Positions 29,450-39,094 of a stretch of DNA of 64,000 nucleotides are shown here, piece by piece. Location of the stretch: positions 1-64,000 of the forward strand of contig NZ_BBCB01000003.1 in the NCBI RefSeq assembly GCF_001311825.1, written 5' to 3'. This DNA is from Salidesulfovibrio brasiliensis JCM 12178. GTDB taxonomy: Bacteria > Desulfobacterota > Desulfovibrionia > Desulfovibrionales > Desulfovibrionaceae. A model generated the notes under the pieces. That model saw nothing but the letters and a program-made list of their open reading frames with translations, made no database searches and was not told the origin of the DNA. A program made the translations under genes and the position numbers. Position 1 is the first letter of the stretch, and each line of letters opens with the position of its first letter.

Positions 29450-31153
29450 ATGCTGCTTGGAATCGATGTTGGGGGAACGCATACGGACGCCGTGGCGCTG
29501 GCCGAGCGGGGCGGGTGCATGGAAACGGCCGCATCCTGCAAGGTGCCCACGGACCATGACGACCTGCTCGGCTCCGTGACCGCGGCGCTGCGCAAGGTGC
29601 TGGAAGACGTGGACCCGGCAACCGTCACCCGCCTGAATCTTTCCACCACGCTGTCTACCAACGCCATCGTGGAGGGCAAGGTGGAAGACGTGGGCGTTTT
29701 TGTCAGCGCCGGGCCGGGCATCGACCCGCACCATTTCATGCCGTGCCGACACTTCTTTGCGCTGGATGGCTACGTGGACCATCGAGGCAACGAGATTCGC
29801 GCGCTTCGACCCAATCAGGTGGAAAAGGCTGTCAATGAGTGCCGGGAGCACGGCATCCGCGTTTTTGCGGCCGTTGGCAAGTTTTCCACCCGCCATCCCC
29901 GGCACGAAAAGCTCATGCGCCGCGCCATCTGCGCCTGCAAGGACGAGAACGCCTGCGATCTGGCGGATTTCGTGACCATGGGGCACGAGCTCGGCGGCAC
30001 CCTGAATTTTCCCCGCCGCGTGGCCACGGCCTACTTCAACTGCGCGGTCTGGCGTGTCTACAACGATTTTGCCGCTGCTGTTGAGCGATCGCTGGCCGAT
30101 ATCGGCCTCGGGCACGTGCATGTGAACGTGCTCAAAGCGGACGGCGGGACCATGCCGCTGGAGCAGTCCAAGCTCATGCCGGTGCAGTCCATCTTTTCCG
30201 GCCCGGCTGCGAGCGTGATGGGTATTGTGGCCCTGTGCGACATCGTGCACGACTCGGTGATCCTCGACATCGGCGGCACCACAACGGATATCGCGGTTTT
30301 TGCCGCCGGTGCCCCGCTGGTGGAGCGTGAGGGTATCGACATCGGCTCCCACCCGACGCTGGTGCGCGCCCTGAAGGTCCGCTCCATCGGCATGGGCGGG
30401 GACTCGGCAATATCGGTGCTCGGCGACGAGGTGCGCGTCGGCCCGAACCGGCTGGGACCGAGCGCCTGCAACGGCGGAGAGCGGCCGACCCTGACCGACG
30501 CCCTGAACATGGTGGGCGAGTCGTCGCTCGGCGACGTGGAGGCTTCGCGCCGGGCCATGGAAGCTTACGGCGACGCGCACTCCATCCCTGCCGAAACCCT
30601 TGCGGAGCGTGCCGTGGAGTACGCTTCCCGGACCATTCACGAGCAGACCCGAAAGCTGGTGGAGGAGATCAACGCCAAGCCGGTCTACACCATCCACGAG
30701 CTGCTTGAAGGCAAGCAGGTCGTGCCTCGCAAGGTGTACCTGATGGGCGGCCCGGCCGAGTCCATGCGGATGCCGCTTTTCTCGCGCTTCAAGCTCTCCG
30801 TGGAGGTCCCTTCCGATTATTCGGTGGCAAACGCCATTGGCGCGGCCCTGACCCGGACCACGTGGGACCTTGAATTGTTTGCGGATACCGAGCGCAACGT
30901 CATGTTCATCCCGTCCCTCTCGTACCGGGAAAACATTCCCTCAAGCTATACGCTGGAAGACGCCAAGCGGGATGCCCTCAACCAGTTGACCATGCACCTC
31001 GACAACATGGGCGTATCGCTTGATAAGGGCGAAGCCCAGATCACGCACGCGTCCAGCTTCAACATGGTCAAGGATTTCACCATGGCCGGGCGCAACATTC
31101 GCGTGCAGTGTCAGGTCCGGCCGGGCGTGACCCGGAAGATGGGGAGCGTATGA
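29450..31153 (+). CDS. Hydantoinase/oxoprolinase (HyuA)-family ATPase-fold enzyme
   Basis: 567 residues, somewhat shorter than typical HyuA (about 650-700). The ASKHA nucleotide-binding fold is visible: GIDVGGTHTDAVAL at the N-terminus, SGPAASVMG and DIGGTTTDIAVFA in the middle. Family members use ATP to open hydantoin, 5-oxoproline or acetone-like substrates, usually with a HyuB partner; no hyuB is adjacent. The ATG at 29450 is preferred over the TTG at 29444, with GGGAG 9 bp upstream. It is paired with a deacetylase-like gene 60 bp downstream. Substrate is unknown. Confidence 0.82.
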   Translation: MLLGIDVGGTHTDAVALAERGGCMETAASCKVPTDHDDLLGSVTAALRKVLEDVDPATVTRLNLSTTLSTNAIVEGKVEDVGVFVSAGPGIDPHHFMPCRHFFALDGYVDHRGNEIRALRPNQVEKAVNECREHGIRVFAAVGKFSTRHPRHEKLMRRAICACKDENACDLADFVTMGHELGGTLNFPRRVATAYFNCAVWRVYNDFAAAVERSLADIGLGHVHVNVLKADGGTMPLEQSKLMPVQSIFSGPAASVMGIVALCDIVHDSVILDIGGTTTDIAVFAAGAPLVEREGIDIGSHPTLVRALKVRSIGMGGDSAISVLGDEVRVGPNRLGPSACNGGERPTLTDALNMVGESSLGDVEASRRAMEAYGDAHSIPAETLAERAVEYASRTIHEQTRKLVEEINAKPVYTIHELLEGKQVVPRKVYLMGGPAESMRMPLFSRFKLSVEVPSDYSVANAIGAALTRTTWDLELFADTERNVMFIPSLSYRENIPSSYTLEDAKRDALNQLTMHLDNMGVSLDKGEAQITHASSFNMVKDFTMAGRNIRVQCQVRPGVTRKMGSV

Positions 31154-31213
31154 CCAGACATTTTTTTCGCATCACAGTGAACGTTTCCACAGCCTGTCAC
31201 GGCGGGAGTCGAC

Positions 31214-32548
31214 ATGCTCAAGGCAGATAATTCGCTCGGAATAATCTTTTTCCCGGCCTTTGACTGGGCCATATCCCCCACGCATCCGGAGCGCGAGGAG
31301 CGCCTTCTCTACACGCAGGACCAACTCCGCGAGGAAGGGCTTTTCGATGTGGAAGGCATTGACGAGTACAAGCCACTGGTGGCCGGAGTTGATGATGTGG
31401 AGCGCGTCCATTTCTGTTTTCCGGAAGTTTCATCCGTTGCCACGCGGTCGCACATGGTCTCCGCAGGCGGTGCCATGCGTGCCGCAGACCTCGTTCTGAG
31501 CGGCGAGAAGGAGCGCGCCTTTGCCATGGTTCGACCGCCCGGGCACCACGCCATGAAGGTCGTTCACGGTTCGCGCGGCTTCTGCAACATCAACATTGAA
31601 GCCGTGATGCTGGAGTATATCCGCGAAAAGTACGGTCCGAAACGGGTCGCCATCGTGGATACGGACTGCCACCACGGGGACGGAACGCAGGACGTGTACT
31701 GGCACGATCCGGACACGCTGTTCATCTCGGTTCATCAGGACGGGCGCACCCTGTACCCCGGAACCGGCTTTCCGAACGAGCTCGGCGGACCGCAGGCGCG
31801 GGGCAGGAATCTGAATATTCCCCTGCCGCCCGGCACGTCTGATGACGGTTTTCTGGAGGTCATGGAGCAGGTCGTCATGCCCATTCTCGATGACTTCAAC
31901 CCGGACCTCATCATCAATTCCGCAGGGCAGGACAATCATTTCACGGACCCGATTACCAACATGAACCTTTCGGCGCAGGGCTATGCGCGCATGAACGCCA
32001 TGCTCAAGCCGGATATCGCGGTGCTGGAGGGGGGCTACGCCATTCAGGGGGCGTTGCCGTACGTGAACCTCGGCATCTGCATGGCCATGGCCGGGATGGA
32101 TTTTTCAGGCATACGCGAACCGGACTTCACTCCCGATGCCGTTCGGCAGGACCCGAGGATCGTCAAGTACATCAGCGAAATGTGCGCGTCTTTCCCAGAA
32201 TTATATTTCAATCCGCCACCCTTTGACGGCTCGGAAAAGTCCCGCGACGGCGTGATTTCCGGTGGCTGGTTCGTCCGGCACAAGGACATTTACTACGATG
32301 TGGACGGCATTACTGAAGCCCAGACCGAAATGGTCCGGCAGTGCAACGACTGCAGAGGGCTTTTGAAAATCGAAACCCGTTCGACCAATAATCCGTTGTG
32401 TCTGGGCGTGGAAATTCCGCAAGGTGCCTGTGATACGTGCCGGGACGAGGGGTACAGGTTGCTCGAAGAGTCGCAGTTGAAGGGCGGTTATCGCTACATT
32501 CAGTTCGTCAACAGACGCGACAACGAGCACGTTCGGCACGGATTCTGA
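31214..32548 (+). CDS. Histone-deacetylase-family amidohydrolase with C-terminal CxxC zinc knuckle
   Basis: 444 residues. The N-terminal HDAC/acetylpolyamine amidohydrolase domain (about 5-320) has RPPGHHA, DTDCHHGDGTQ and GQDNHF with the zinc-binding Asp-His-Asp pattern, so it should remove acyl groups from amines. After it, about 375-425, an additional small domain has two CxxC pairs (CNDC and CDTC) that look like a zinc ribbon. This tail is not part of standard HDACs. The pairing with the upstream HyuA-like gene suggests joint handling of an N-acyl or cyclic amide compound. Confidence 0.85.
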   Translation: MLKADNSLGIIFFPAFDWAISPTHPEREERLLYTQDQLREEGLFDVEGIDEYKPLVAGVDDVERVHFCFPEVSSVATRSHMVSAGGAMRAADLVLSGEKERAFAMVRPPGHHAMKVVHGSRGFCNINIEAVMLEYIREKYGPKRVAIVDTDCHHGDGTQDVYWHDPDTLFISVHQDGRTLYPGTGFPNELGGPQARGRNLNIPLPPGTSDDGFLEVMEQVVMPILDDFNPDLIINSAGQDNHFTDPITNMNLSAQGYARMNAMLKPDIAVLEGGYAIQGALPYVNLGICMAMAGMDFSGIREPDFTPDAVRQDPRIVKYISEMCASFPELYFNPPPFDGSEKSRDGVISGGWFVRHKDIYYDVDGITEAQTEMVRQCNDCRGLLKIETRSTNNPLCLGVEIPQGACDTCRDEGYRLLEESQLKGGYRYIQFVNRRDNEHVRHGF

Positions 32549-32598
32549 TCGTAAAAAACGGCAACCGCTGACTGTTTCTCAGCCCCAAAGCGTGCCAT

Positions 32599-34232
32599 TT
32601 ATGGCAGGTTTTCGAGAGTCTCGCGTTCGTTTTCCGGGTCGTGTTCATACGGCAAAAAGGCCGTAAAGGTTGTCCCTTCCCCTTCTTCAGACTCCACACA
32701 TATGCTGCCGCCGTGTCTTCTGACCACGGAGTTGGCGATGGAAAGCCCCTGTCCCGAGCCTTTCCCGGGGGTTTTGTGGTGAAAAAGAGTTCGAAAACCT
32801 TCTCCCTGTGCTCTTCGGGAATACCTATGCCATTGTCGGAAACGCTGACGTGAATGCCTTCGTCGTCGTGCGAACTGCGCACGACGATCTTGCCTTTGTC
32901 GCCAGTAAGGGCGAATTTTTCTTCCACCGCCTGCGCCGCATTGACGATCAGATTGAGCAATAGCTGGCCGATCTCCCCGCAGTTGCAAACCAAAGGCGGA
33001 AGCTCTGCGTCGAGATCGAGGGCGAGTTCGGCGTTGTATTTCCATTCATTGCGACTGATGGTGGCCGTGTCGGTGATGACATCGTTGAGGTTTGCTTCCT
33101 GCAACGCACACTCCCCGCCATGGGCAAAACGCTTCATGGAGTTGACGATTTCAGCGATTTTGTTTGCGCCTTCCATGCTTTCTGCAATGGCCTCGCGCAT
33201 TTCCTCCGCTTCCTCTCCGCTCATGCTTTTTGTGACGGTTCCAAGAAATTCAAGGTTGCTTGATATGTATTGGATGGGTGTGTTGATCTCGTGGGCGATG
33301 CCTGCGGCAAGTTCTCCGAGCGAAGCAAGTTTTTGCTGCGTGATTTCCTTGGAGTAGTTTTCGCGGGCCTCGGTGATGTCCTTCATCAGGATGGCCGTGC
33401 CGGTGTATTTGTCGCTGATGTCGAGCATCCGGGTCATGGAGACTTCCATGAAGCGCGGGCCTTCTTCCAGACAGACTTCGCGCACCACGGTGCGCTCCTC
33501 GTCCTCGGATTTGCTGAAGTCGCGCAGATCCACGGCCAACCATGGGAAGACCTCGGACGCCTTTCGCGCATCCGGCTCCCGTTTTGGACCGCGTTCCCCG
33601 ATGCTGCAGTAGTATGAGTTGCCGGGACGCTGCTTCAGTTCGGAAAGGGTCCAGTGAACATAGAGCAGGGTGTCGTCCGTGCCGATGAGGATTACCGGCT
33701 GGCGCAGGCTCTCCAGAAGCGAGAGAAACATGTTCTTTTCATTGGTGGCGATTCGGTTGCGCCGCTGAAGCTCTGCGAGGTGGTCACGGTCCGCGTGGGA
33801 ACACCACTCCTGCAGAAATCCCATTTCGATTCGGCTGAAGGACGCATTGAGCGTGTCCGAGTAATGGGTCCGTTTTTCACTCACGAGGTCCGGGTCGTCC
33901 GCGATGAGGTCAAGGTATGCCTGACGATAGTACTTGAACAGCCCGAGGAACATGGTCAGCGAGACACCTCGCTCCCGGTGCCGGATGGCCTCCCTGATGG
34001 CGAACGCGCACAGGGGGTCGCTTTCGTAATCCTCTTCCGGCAGAAGAGGAGGCGGCGTCTCCATCTCCGCTGCTTCCTGACCGATGGCCTCGGTCAGTCC
34101 GGAGACGGACAGGCGCCAGTCTTCCGCATGTGTTGATGCGTACTTGGCGTACCCGAAACGTTCGGCATACGCGTGTACTCTTTCGAGGAGCTGGTCCTCA
34201 TGATCGACTAGGTAGCGGTGAAGCGTTCGCAT
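32599..34232 (-). CDS. PAS sensor histidine kinase with helical N-terminal domain (frameshifted in this sequence)
   Basis: Repaired length is about 544 residues. An N-terminal all-helical domain (about 1-165) resembles RsbRD-type sensory domains only loosely. A PAS domain (about 185-305) follows, then LGELAAGIAHEINTPIQY and an ATPase domain with NLIVNAAQAVEEK and DNGIGIPEEH. The frame breaks at 32757-32761 in PPGK-GSGQGLS, with one G missing from AAGGG; the C-terminus resumes as SGQGLSIANSVV. The start at 34232 has AAGGATAGGT upstream and is preferred over 34247. It is soluble and convergent with the deacetylase gene; no partner regulator is adjacent. Confidence 0.85.
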
Positions 34233-34349
34233 ACCTATCCTTACCATATATATGTACGGGAAGAACCCCCTTAAATTGGTTCCAAAGCGACTTTATTCCG
34301 CAGGGCTTTTCCCGTATCCTTCCGGGACCGAACAAACCAAGGAGATTTG

Positions 34350-35543
34350 ATGCAACTGGTTTCCAAGCAAATACACGGTTATATGGACAAAGCGTCCTGG
34401 ATTCGCAAGATGTTCGAGAAAGGCGCTGAGCTCAAGGCCAAATACGGCGAGGAGAACGTCTGTGACTTCAGCCTCGGCAACCCCGACCTGCCGCCGCCGC
34501 CTTCGGTTGCCGACGGACTGCGCGGCATGGCCGAAAAGGCCGGTGAGCCTTTTGCTTTCGGCTACATGCCGAACTTCGGGTACCCGGACGTGCGCGAGTC
34601 GCTGGCCGAATATGTTTCCAAAGAGCAGGGGACGGACGTTCCTGCCGGGAATCTGGTCATCACCTGCGGCGCGGCGGGCGCGCTGAACGCCTTCCTGCGC
34701 ACGGTCATGGACCCGGGCGAAGAGGTGGTCGTTCCCGCTCCCTTCTTCGTGGAATACGGATTCTACTGCGAAAACCACGGCGCGGTGCTCAAGCCGGTTC
34801 CGGCCAAGCCGTTGACCTTCGAGCTGGACATCGACGCCATTGACGCGGCCATCACGGAAAAGACCCGTGTGGTGCTCATCAACTCGCCCAACAACCCAAG
34901 CGGCGCAGTCTACTCCCGCGAGAGTCTGGAGCAGCTGGCCGAGGTCCTGACCCGGCACAGCGAGGGGCGCGAGCGGCCCATCTTCCTGCTTTCCGACGAG
35001 CCGTACCGGTTCCTCGCATACGACAGCGTGGATGTGCCGAGCCTGCTGCCGCTTTATTCGCACACCGTGGTCTGTTCGTCCTTTTCCAAGAACCTGAGCC
35101 TTGCTGGTGCCCGCGTCGGTTACGCGCTGGTCAATCCGGCCATGCCGGACGCGGAAACCCTGCTGGCAGGGCTGGTCATGAGCAACCGCATCCTCGGGTT
35201 CGTCAACGCGCCCGCGCTGGGCCAGCGCCTGCTACCCGGCTCGCTCGGTTCGCAGGTGGACATCTCCATCTACGACGCCCGCCGCAAGGCCATGGCCGAG
35301 GTGCTCGATGCCGCAGGGCTTCGATACACCATGCCCAAGGGAGCCTTCTATTTCTTCCCGGAAGCGCCCGGCGGGGACGACGTGGAGTTCACCAACATCC
35401 TGCTGGAGCAGCGCATCCTCGCCGTTCCCGGCAAGGGCTTCGGCTATCCCGGCTATTTCAGGTTGACTTTCTGCGTGGGCGAGGACGTGATTCGTCGCAG
35501 CGCCGAAGGCTTCAAAAAGGCTGTGGAAGTGGCTGGCAAGTAG
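34350..35543 (+). CDS. PLP-dependent class I/II aminotransferase
   Basis: 397 residues, normal length. Fold type I features: PNFGYPDVRESLAEY, ITCGAAGALNAFLRTVMDPG, NSPNNPSGAVYS, DEPYRFLAY and the PLP lysine in SSFSKNLSLAGARVGY. It probably transfers amino groups between an amino acid and a 2-oxo acid (aspartate or aromatic/alanine type). The start has AAGGAG 7 bp upstream. It is monocistronic with a clear terminator. The specificity cannot be told from the sequence. Confidence 0.88.
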   Translation: MQLVSKQIHGYMDKASWIRKMFEKGAELKAKYGEENVCDFSLGNPDLPPPPSVADGLRGMAEKAGEPFAFGYMPNFGYPDVRESLAEYVSKEQGTDVPAGNLVITCGAAGALNAFLRTVMDPGEEVVVPAPFFVEYGFYCENHGAVLKPVPAKPLTFELDIDAIDAAITEKTRVVLINSPNNPSGAVYSRESLEQLAEVLTRHSEGRERPIFLLSDEPYRFLAYDSVDVPSLLPLYSHTVVCSSFSKNLSLAGARVGYALVNPAMPDAETLLAGLVMSNRILGFVNAPALGQRLLPGSLGSQVDISIYDARRKAMAEVLDAAGLRYTMPKGAFYFFPEAPGGDDVEFTNILLEQRILAVPGKGFGYPGYFRLTFCVGEDVIRRSAEGFKKAVEVAGK

Positions 35544-35550
35544 GCATGAA

Positions 35551-35582
35551 AAAGGGGAAGTCCTGGCAGACTTCCCCTTTGT
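35551..35582 (+). terminator. Rho-independent terminator of the aminotransferase gene
   Basis: A perfect 12-bp stem AAAGGGGAAGTC (35551-35562) with GACTTCCCCTTT (35569-35580) and a 6-base loop, 8 bp after the stop. Confidence 0.85.
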
Positions 35583-35779
35583 CGCCTCGGCGGTGTTCGC
35601 GGCACCGCGATGAAGCTGGCCCCGCCCAAGGAGAGGGGTGGGCGTGACCGGGTGTCCAGATGAGTTGCTCAACCGGAACGAGTCACACCTTACGGACGTT
35701 CCTCTTTTCGGTCTAATTGTAATGATTGAGGGTAGGTTTCGGAAAAACCGATGCCTCAAATCTTGTTTATGGGAAAATA
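35583..35779. other. Intergenic region upstream of the LysR gene
   Basis: About 200 bp without a gene. It turns AT-rich toward the LysR start (TTGTTTATGGGAAAATAA). I see no clear -35/-10 pair or operator; a weak GC inverted repeat lies near 35624-35645. Confidence 0.4.
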
Positions 35780-36658
35780 ATGGAACTCTATCAGCTCAGA
35801 ACGTTTGCGGCCGTGGCCGAGGAAGGAAGCCTGACAAGGGCGGCGGCGCGGCTGTACGCCAGCCAACCTGCGGTCAGCGCGCATATCAAGTCGCTTGAGG
35901 AAGCTCTTGGCCTTGCCCTGTTCAACCGCACCCCGCGCGGCATGGTGCTGACCGAAGCCGGAGCCTTGCTGCTTGAGCGCGCCCAGCGCATCCTTGTCGA
36001 GGCTGAGGATATGGTCGCGGTGGCAAAAGGGCTGGCCGGTGAGCTTTCCGGCGATCTGCGGGTTGGGTTGAACACCGATTCGGAGTTCCTCCGCGTGACC
36101 GAGCTTATAGAGCTTCTTTCCGAGATTCATCCCGGTCTGAAGCTGCACTTCGTGCAGACCTCCACCGAGGGCATTCTGCGCGATGTGCGGGGCCGCAGGC
36201 TGGACGGCGGGTTCATCTTTTACGGCTCGCCGTTCGATGACCTTGCCACGGACGTGCTGGCCAAGTCGCGCCTGAACGTGGTGGCGCCCGCACACTGGGC
36301 CGAGCGGGTCGAAGGGCTTTCTGCCGAGGAGCTGCTGAAGCTGCCGTGGATCTGGCCCGCAACGCACTGTCCGTTCCGCAACATTCTGGCCGAAAACGCG
36401 GAGCTGTTTGCCACGGACCCGGAAAACCGCATCGAAGTGGACTCGGAAGATATCATTCGACAGCTCGTTTCCGCCGGAAAGGGGCTTTCGGTCATGCGCG
36501 AGGACGAGGCCGAATCAGCAGCCGCAGCGGGCAAGGTGATCATCTGCCTCGAAGACCGGGACTTCACCACGAATATTCTCTTCACCTATCTCAAGACTCG
36601 GGCGCAGGACCCGGCCGTGGCAGCCTTGGCCGAGGCAGTCCGCAGGGTTTGGCAGTAG
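35780..36658 (+). CDS. LysR-family transcriptional regulator
   Basis: 292 residues. The N-terminal winged helix-turn-helix is classic (GSLTRAAARLYASQPAVSAHIKSLEEALGLALFNRT), followed by a type 2 periplasmic-binding-like effector domain (about 90-290, DLRVGLNTDSEFLRV). The start MELYQLRTFAAVAEEGS is the usual LysR beginning. The adjacent aminotransferase is on the same strand upstream and a lipoprotein gene is convergent, so the regulated gene is not obvious. Confidence 0.9.
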   Translation: MELYQLRTFAAVAEEGSLTRAAARLYASQPAVSAHIKSLEEALGLALFNRTPRGMVLTEAGALLLERAQRILVEAEDMVAVAKGLAGELSGDLRVGLNTDSEFLRVTELIELLSEIHPGLKLHFVQTSTEGILRDVRGRRLDGGFIFYGSPFDDLATDVLAKSRLNVVAPAHWAERVEGLSAEELLKLPWIWPATHCPFRNILAENAELFATDPENRIEVDSEDIIRQLVSAGKGLSVMREDEAESAAAAGKVIICLEDRDFTTNILFTYLKTRAQDPAVAALAEAVRRVWQ

Positions 36659-36676
36659 CGCCGATACGCGTCTGAA

Positions 36677-37204
36677 TCAGTCAGCGTAGCCGCTTCCGAT
36701 GGCGGAGAAGGGAAGGCTCACGTCGAGCTCCTGCACTTTGTTGATGATCCAGGCGGTGAAGGTGTTGCTGTTGGGGCCGGGGAAGGCCTTGTAGGTGTCT
36801 GCCCACGGGTAGTCTTTCGCCGCTGCGTCGATCTTGTCTATGATCGCGTCGAGACCGTCGCCCCGTTGGTCGGCCAGCAACTCCGGGCGTTCGCCGAACC
36901 AGTATCGGTCCGGGGCGTCACGCTCGATGCGCACCACCGGCAGCCCGCGTTTCTCCCGCCAGCCAACGACCTCATACACGGTATAGCTGTCCTCGCCAGT
37001 GCGTTTGGCAGAAATCCACGTATGGACGGCAAACCAGCCTCGCCAACCCCACGCGGGAGCGGCATATACCTGAACCACTGCTTCCTGTGTCGTTGCGGGA
37101 TCGGGCGCGATCCCGGCCGGTTCCCGGCTCGCCGTGCGCCAGTCGCCGGTGGAGCAACCGGCCAGAGCGGCGACTATCAACAGTGACCACAATATTTTCT
37201 TCAT
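36677..37204 (-). CDS. DUF3750 lipoprotein
   Basis: 175 residues. A lipoprotein signal with lipobox ALAGC (Cys at 17) anchors it in a membrane. The mature part has WFAVHTWISAKR and WADTYKAFPGPNSNTFTAWII, matching the DUF3750 family of unknown function. The spaced H, W and N residues (VHTW, PGPNSNTF) suggest a hydrolase-like or ligand-binding pocket. It appears monocistronic. Its function is not known. Confidence 0.8.
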   Translation of the reverse strand: MKKILWSLLIVAALAGCSTGDWRTASREPAGIAPDPATTQEAVVQVYAAPAWGWRGWFAVHTWISAKRTGEDSYTVYEVVGWREKRGLPVVRIERDAPDRYWFGERPELLADQRGDGLDAIIDKIDAAAKDYPWADTYKAFPGPNSNTFTAWIINKVQELDVSLPFSAIGSGYAD

Positions 37205-37366
37205 TATCGTTCCTTGCGTGTATCGAGCAGGCTTGCCGAGTCCCGGTTCGTCAAGCGGCGTCAGAGGTGAGACTGTCTCGTTTCGCGCTTGGCCGTGCTG
37301 CGTTTTTTATGCATACATCACTTGAAAGAAAAGGATAAGAATAATCAGTGGCACAAGTCGCAAAAG

Positions 37367-37397
37367 AAAAGCCCCGCCAAGAGGCGGGGCTTTTTGC
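37367..37397 (-). terminator. Rho-independent terminator closing the nhaB operon
   Basis: A perfect 12-bp stem (37367-37378 with 37383-37394) with a 4-base loop. On the minus strand it runs into TTTTCTTTT. It lies 17 bp after the nhaB stop. Confidence 0.92.
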
Positions 37398-37413
37398 TTG
37401 TATGCGGTATCAG

Positions 37414-39054
37414 CTAGAAGCCGAAGAAGTGCAGGGTTTCGTTCATGTACCAGGTGGCAACAAGGCCGGTGATGCTCATGGTCACGGTGTAGGGCAGCGC
37501 CAGCAGGACCATGCGGCCGTAGGAGAGGCGGATGACCGGTGCCAGCGTCGAGGTGAGCAGGAACAGGAACGCGGCCTGACCGTTCGGGGTGGCGATGGAC
37601 GGGATGTTCGTGCCGGTGTTGATGGCCACGGCCAGCTTGTCGAACTGGTGCATGGTGGCGGCGACGGTGTCCTGAATGCCTTCGGGCAGAGTCTTGATGA
37701 CGTCCGCGCGGTAGTTCTTCGGGTCGGTCAGCTGGTCCATGAGGGCCGGACCGTTTTCCACGCCGGGCATGGCGGAGAGCACCTGCGTGAAGTGCATCTT
37801 GGTTTCCGAGATGTACACGGTGGCAACGAACACGTTGTCCGAGATCATGGAGAGCACGCCGTTTGCCACGTAGTAGGCGGCAAGCTGCACGTGGCCGCTC
37901 ATGGCGAGCACGTATTCGACCACCGGCTTGAACAGGTGGTTGTGGTGGATGACCGCGACGATGGCGAAGAAGACAACAAGCAGGGCGGTGAAGGGCAGGG
38001 CCTCTTCAAACGCCTTGCCGAGCTGGTGTTCCTCGATGATGCCGTTGAAGGCGGTCAGCAGCACGATGACCGAGAGGCCGATGATGCCGACTTCGGCGAG
38101 GTGCAGCGCCAGACCGATGACCAGCCAGATCGCGACGAGGCCCTGAACCCACAGACGGGCGCGGCCCTTGATGCCGGCCTTTTCTTCGTCGCGAATGGCC
38201 TGCTCGAGCAGGATGGAGCGGACGTTGCCGGGCAGCTGGGCGCCGTAGCCGAAGAGCTTGAATTTTTCCAGCGTGAAGCAGGTCAGCAGGCCCACGATCA
38301 GGACGGGCATGGAGATGGGGGCCACTTCAATGAAGAAGTCGATGAAGTGCCAGCCCATTTCGTGGCCGATCAGCAGGTTCTGGGGTTCGCCCACGATGGT
38401 GCAGACGCCGCCGAGGGCGGTACCCACCGCGCCGTGCATCATGAGGTTGCGCAGGAATTTGCGGAACTCAAGCAGGTCATCGCGGTTCATCTGTACTTCG
38501 TCATCGCTGCACAGGTCGTGCGAACAGGTCATGTCCTTGTTCGATGCCCAGCGGTGGTAGACGTTGTAGAACCCGTATGCCACCGCGATGATGACCGCGG
38601 TAACGGTCAGGGCATCGAGGAACGCGGACAGGAACGCGCCCGCGAAGCTGAACAGAAGCGAGATGACGACTTTGGACTGGATGCGCACCAGCAGCTTGGT
38701 GAAGGTGTACTGCAGGAGGTCCTTCATGAAGTAGATGCCCGCCACCATGAAGATCAGCAGCAGGATCACCGGGAAGTTGTGCAGCGCCTCTTCATAGACT
38801 GCTTCGGCGGGCGCCATGCCCATGGCCACGGCCTGAATGGCAAGAAGACCACCTGCGGGCAGGGGGTAACACTTGAGAGCCATCGCCAGTGTAAAGATGA
38901 ATTCCGCAATGAGAACCCACCCGGCGATGAAGTGTCCGTCCGGCACCAGGTACCAGATGATCGGGTTGATGATAAGGAAGCTCAGGATGCAGAGCTTGTA
39001 CCAGGTCGGGGCGTTACCCAGCATGTTGGCTTTGAATGCTTGACCGAGAGTCAT
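37414..39054 (-). CDS. nhaB: Na+/H+ antiporter NhaB
   Basis: 546 residues, close to E. coli NhaB (513), with about 12 membrane helices. The NhaB signature start ([23 protein letters not shown]) and [17 protein letters not shown] are clear. It expels Na+ in exchange for H+ across the inner membrane. It is the last gene of a five-gene operon (receiver, CBS, SLC13, beta-helix, nhaB) 40 bp after the previous gene. Next to a probable Na+-coupled acid carrier it may recycle the sodium that enters with the substrate. Confidence 0.93.
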   Translation of the reverse strand: MTLGQAFKANMLGNAPTWYKLCILSFLIINPIIWYLVPDGHFIAGWVLIAEFIFTLAMALKCYPLPAGGLLAIQAVAMGMAPAEAVYEEALHNFPVILLLIFMVAGIYFMKDLLQYTFTKLLVRIQSKVVISLLFSFAGAFLSAFLDALTVTAVIIAVAYGFYNVYHRWASNKDMTCSHDLCSDDEVQMNRDDLLEFRKFLRNLMMHGAVGTALGGVCTIVGEPQNLLIGHEMGWHFIDFFIEVAPISMPVLIVGLLTCFTLEKFKLFGYGAQLPGNVRSILLEQAIRDEEKAGIKGRARLWVQGLVAIWLVIGLALHLAEVGIIGLSVIVLLTAFNGIIEEHQLGKAFEEALPFTALLVVFFAIVAVIHHNHLFKPVVEYVLAMSGHVQLAAYYVANGVLSMISDNVFVATVYISETKMHFTQVLSAMPGVENGPALMDQLTDPKNYRADVIKTLPEGIQDTVAATMHQFDKLAVAINTGTNIPSIATPNGQAAFLFLLTSTLAPVIRLSYGRMVLLALPYTVTMSITGLVATWYMNETLHFFGF

Positions 39055-39094
39055 GGCCGCACCATCTCCTTAGGTTATTGAATGATTATATGGT

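Noticed and set aside
37349-37368. A second sigma-54 promoter (TGGCAC at 37350)
   Set aside because: The required TTGC at -12 spacing is absent (GCAA instead), and it points into the nhaB terminator.
37348-39081. A 577-codon plus-strand frame opposite nhaB
   Set aside because: nhaB is a confident family match with operon context; the opposite frame has no motif and a His/Asp/Gln-biased shadow composition.
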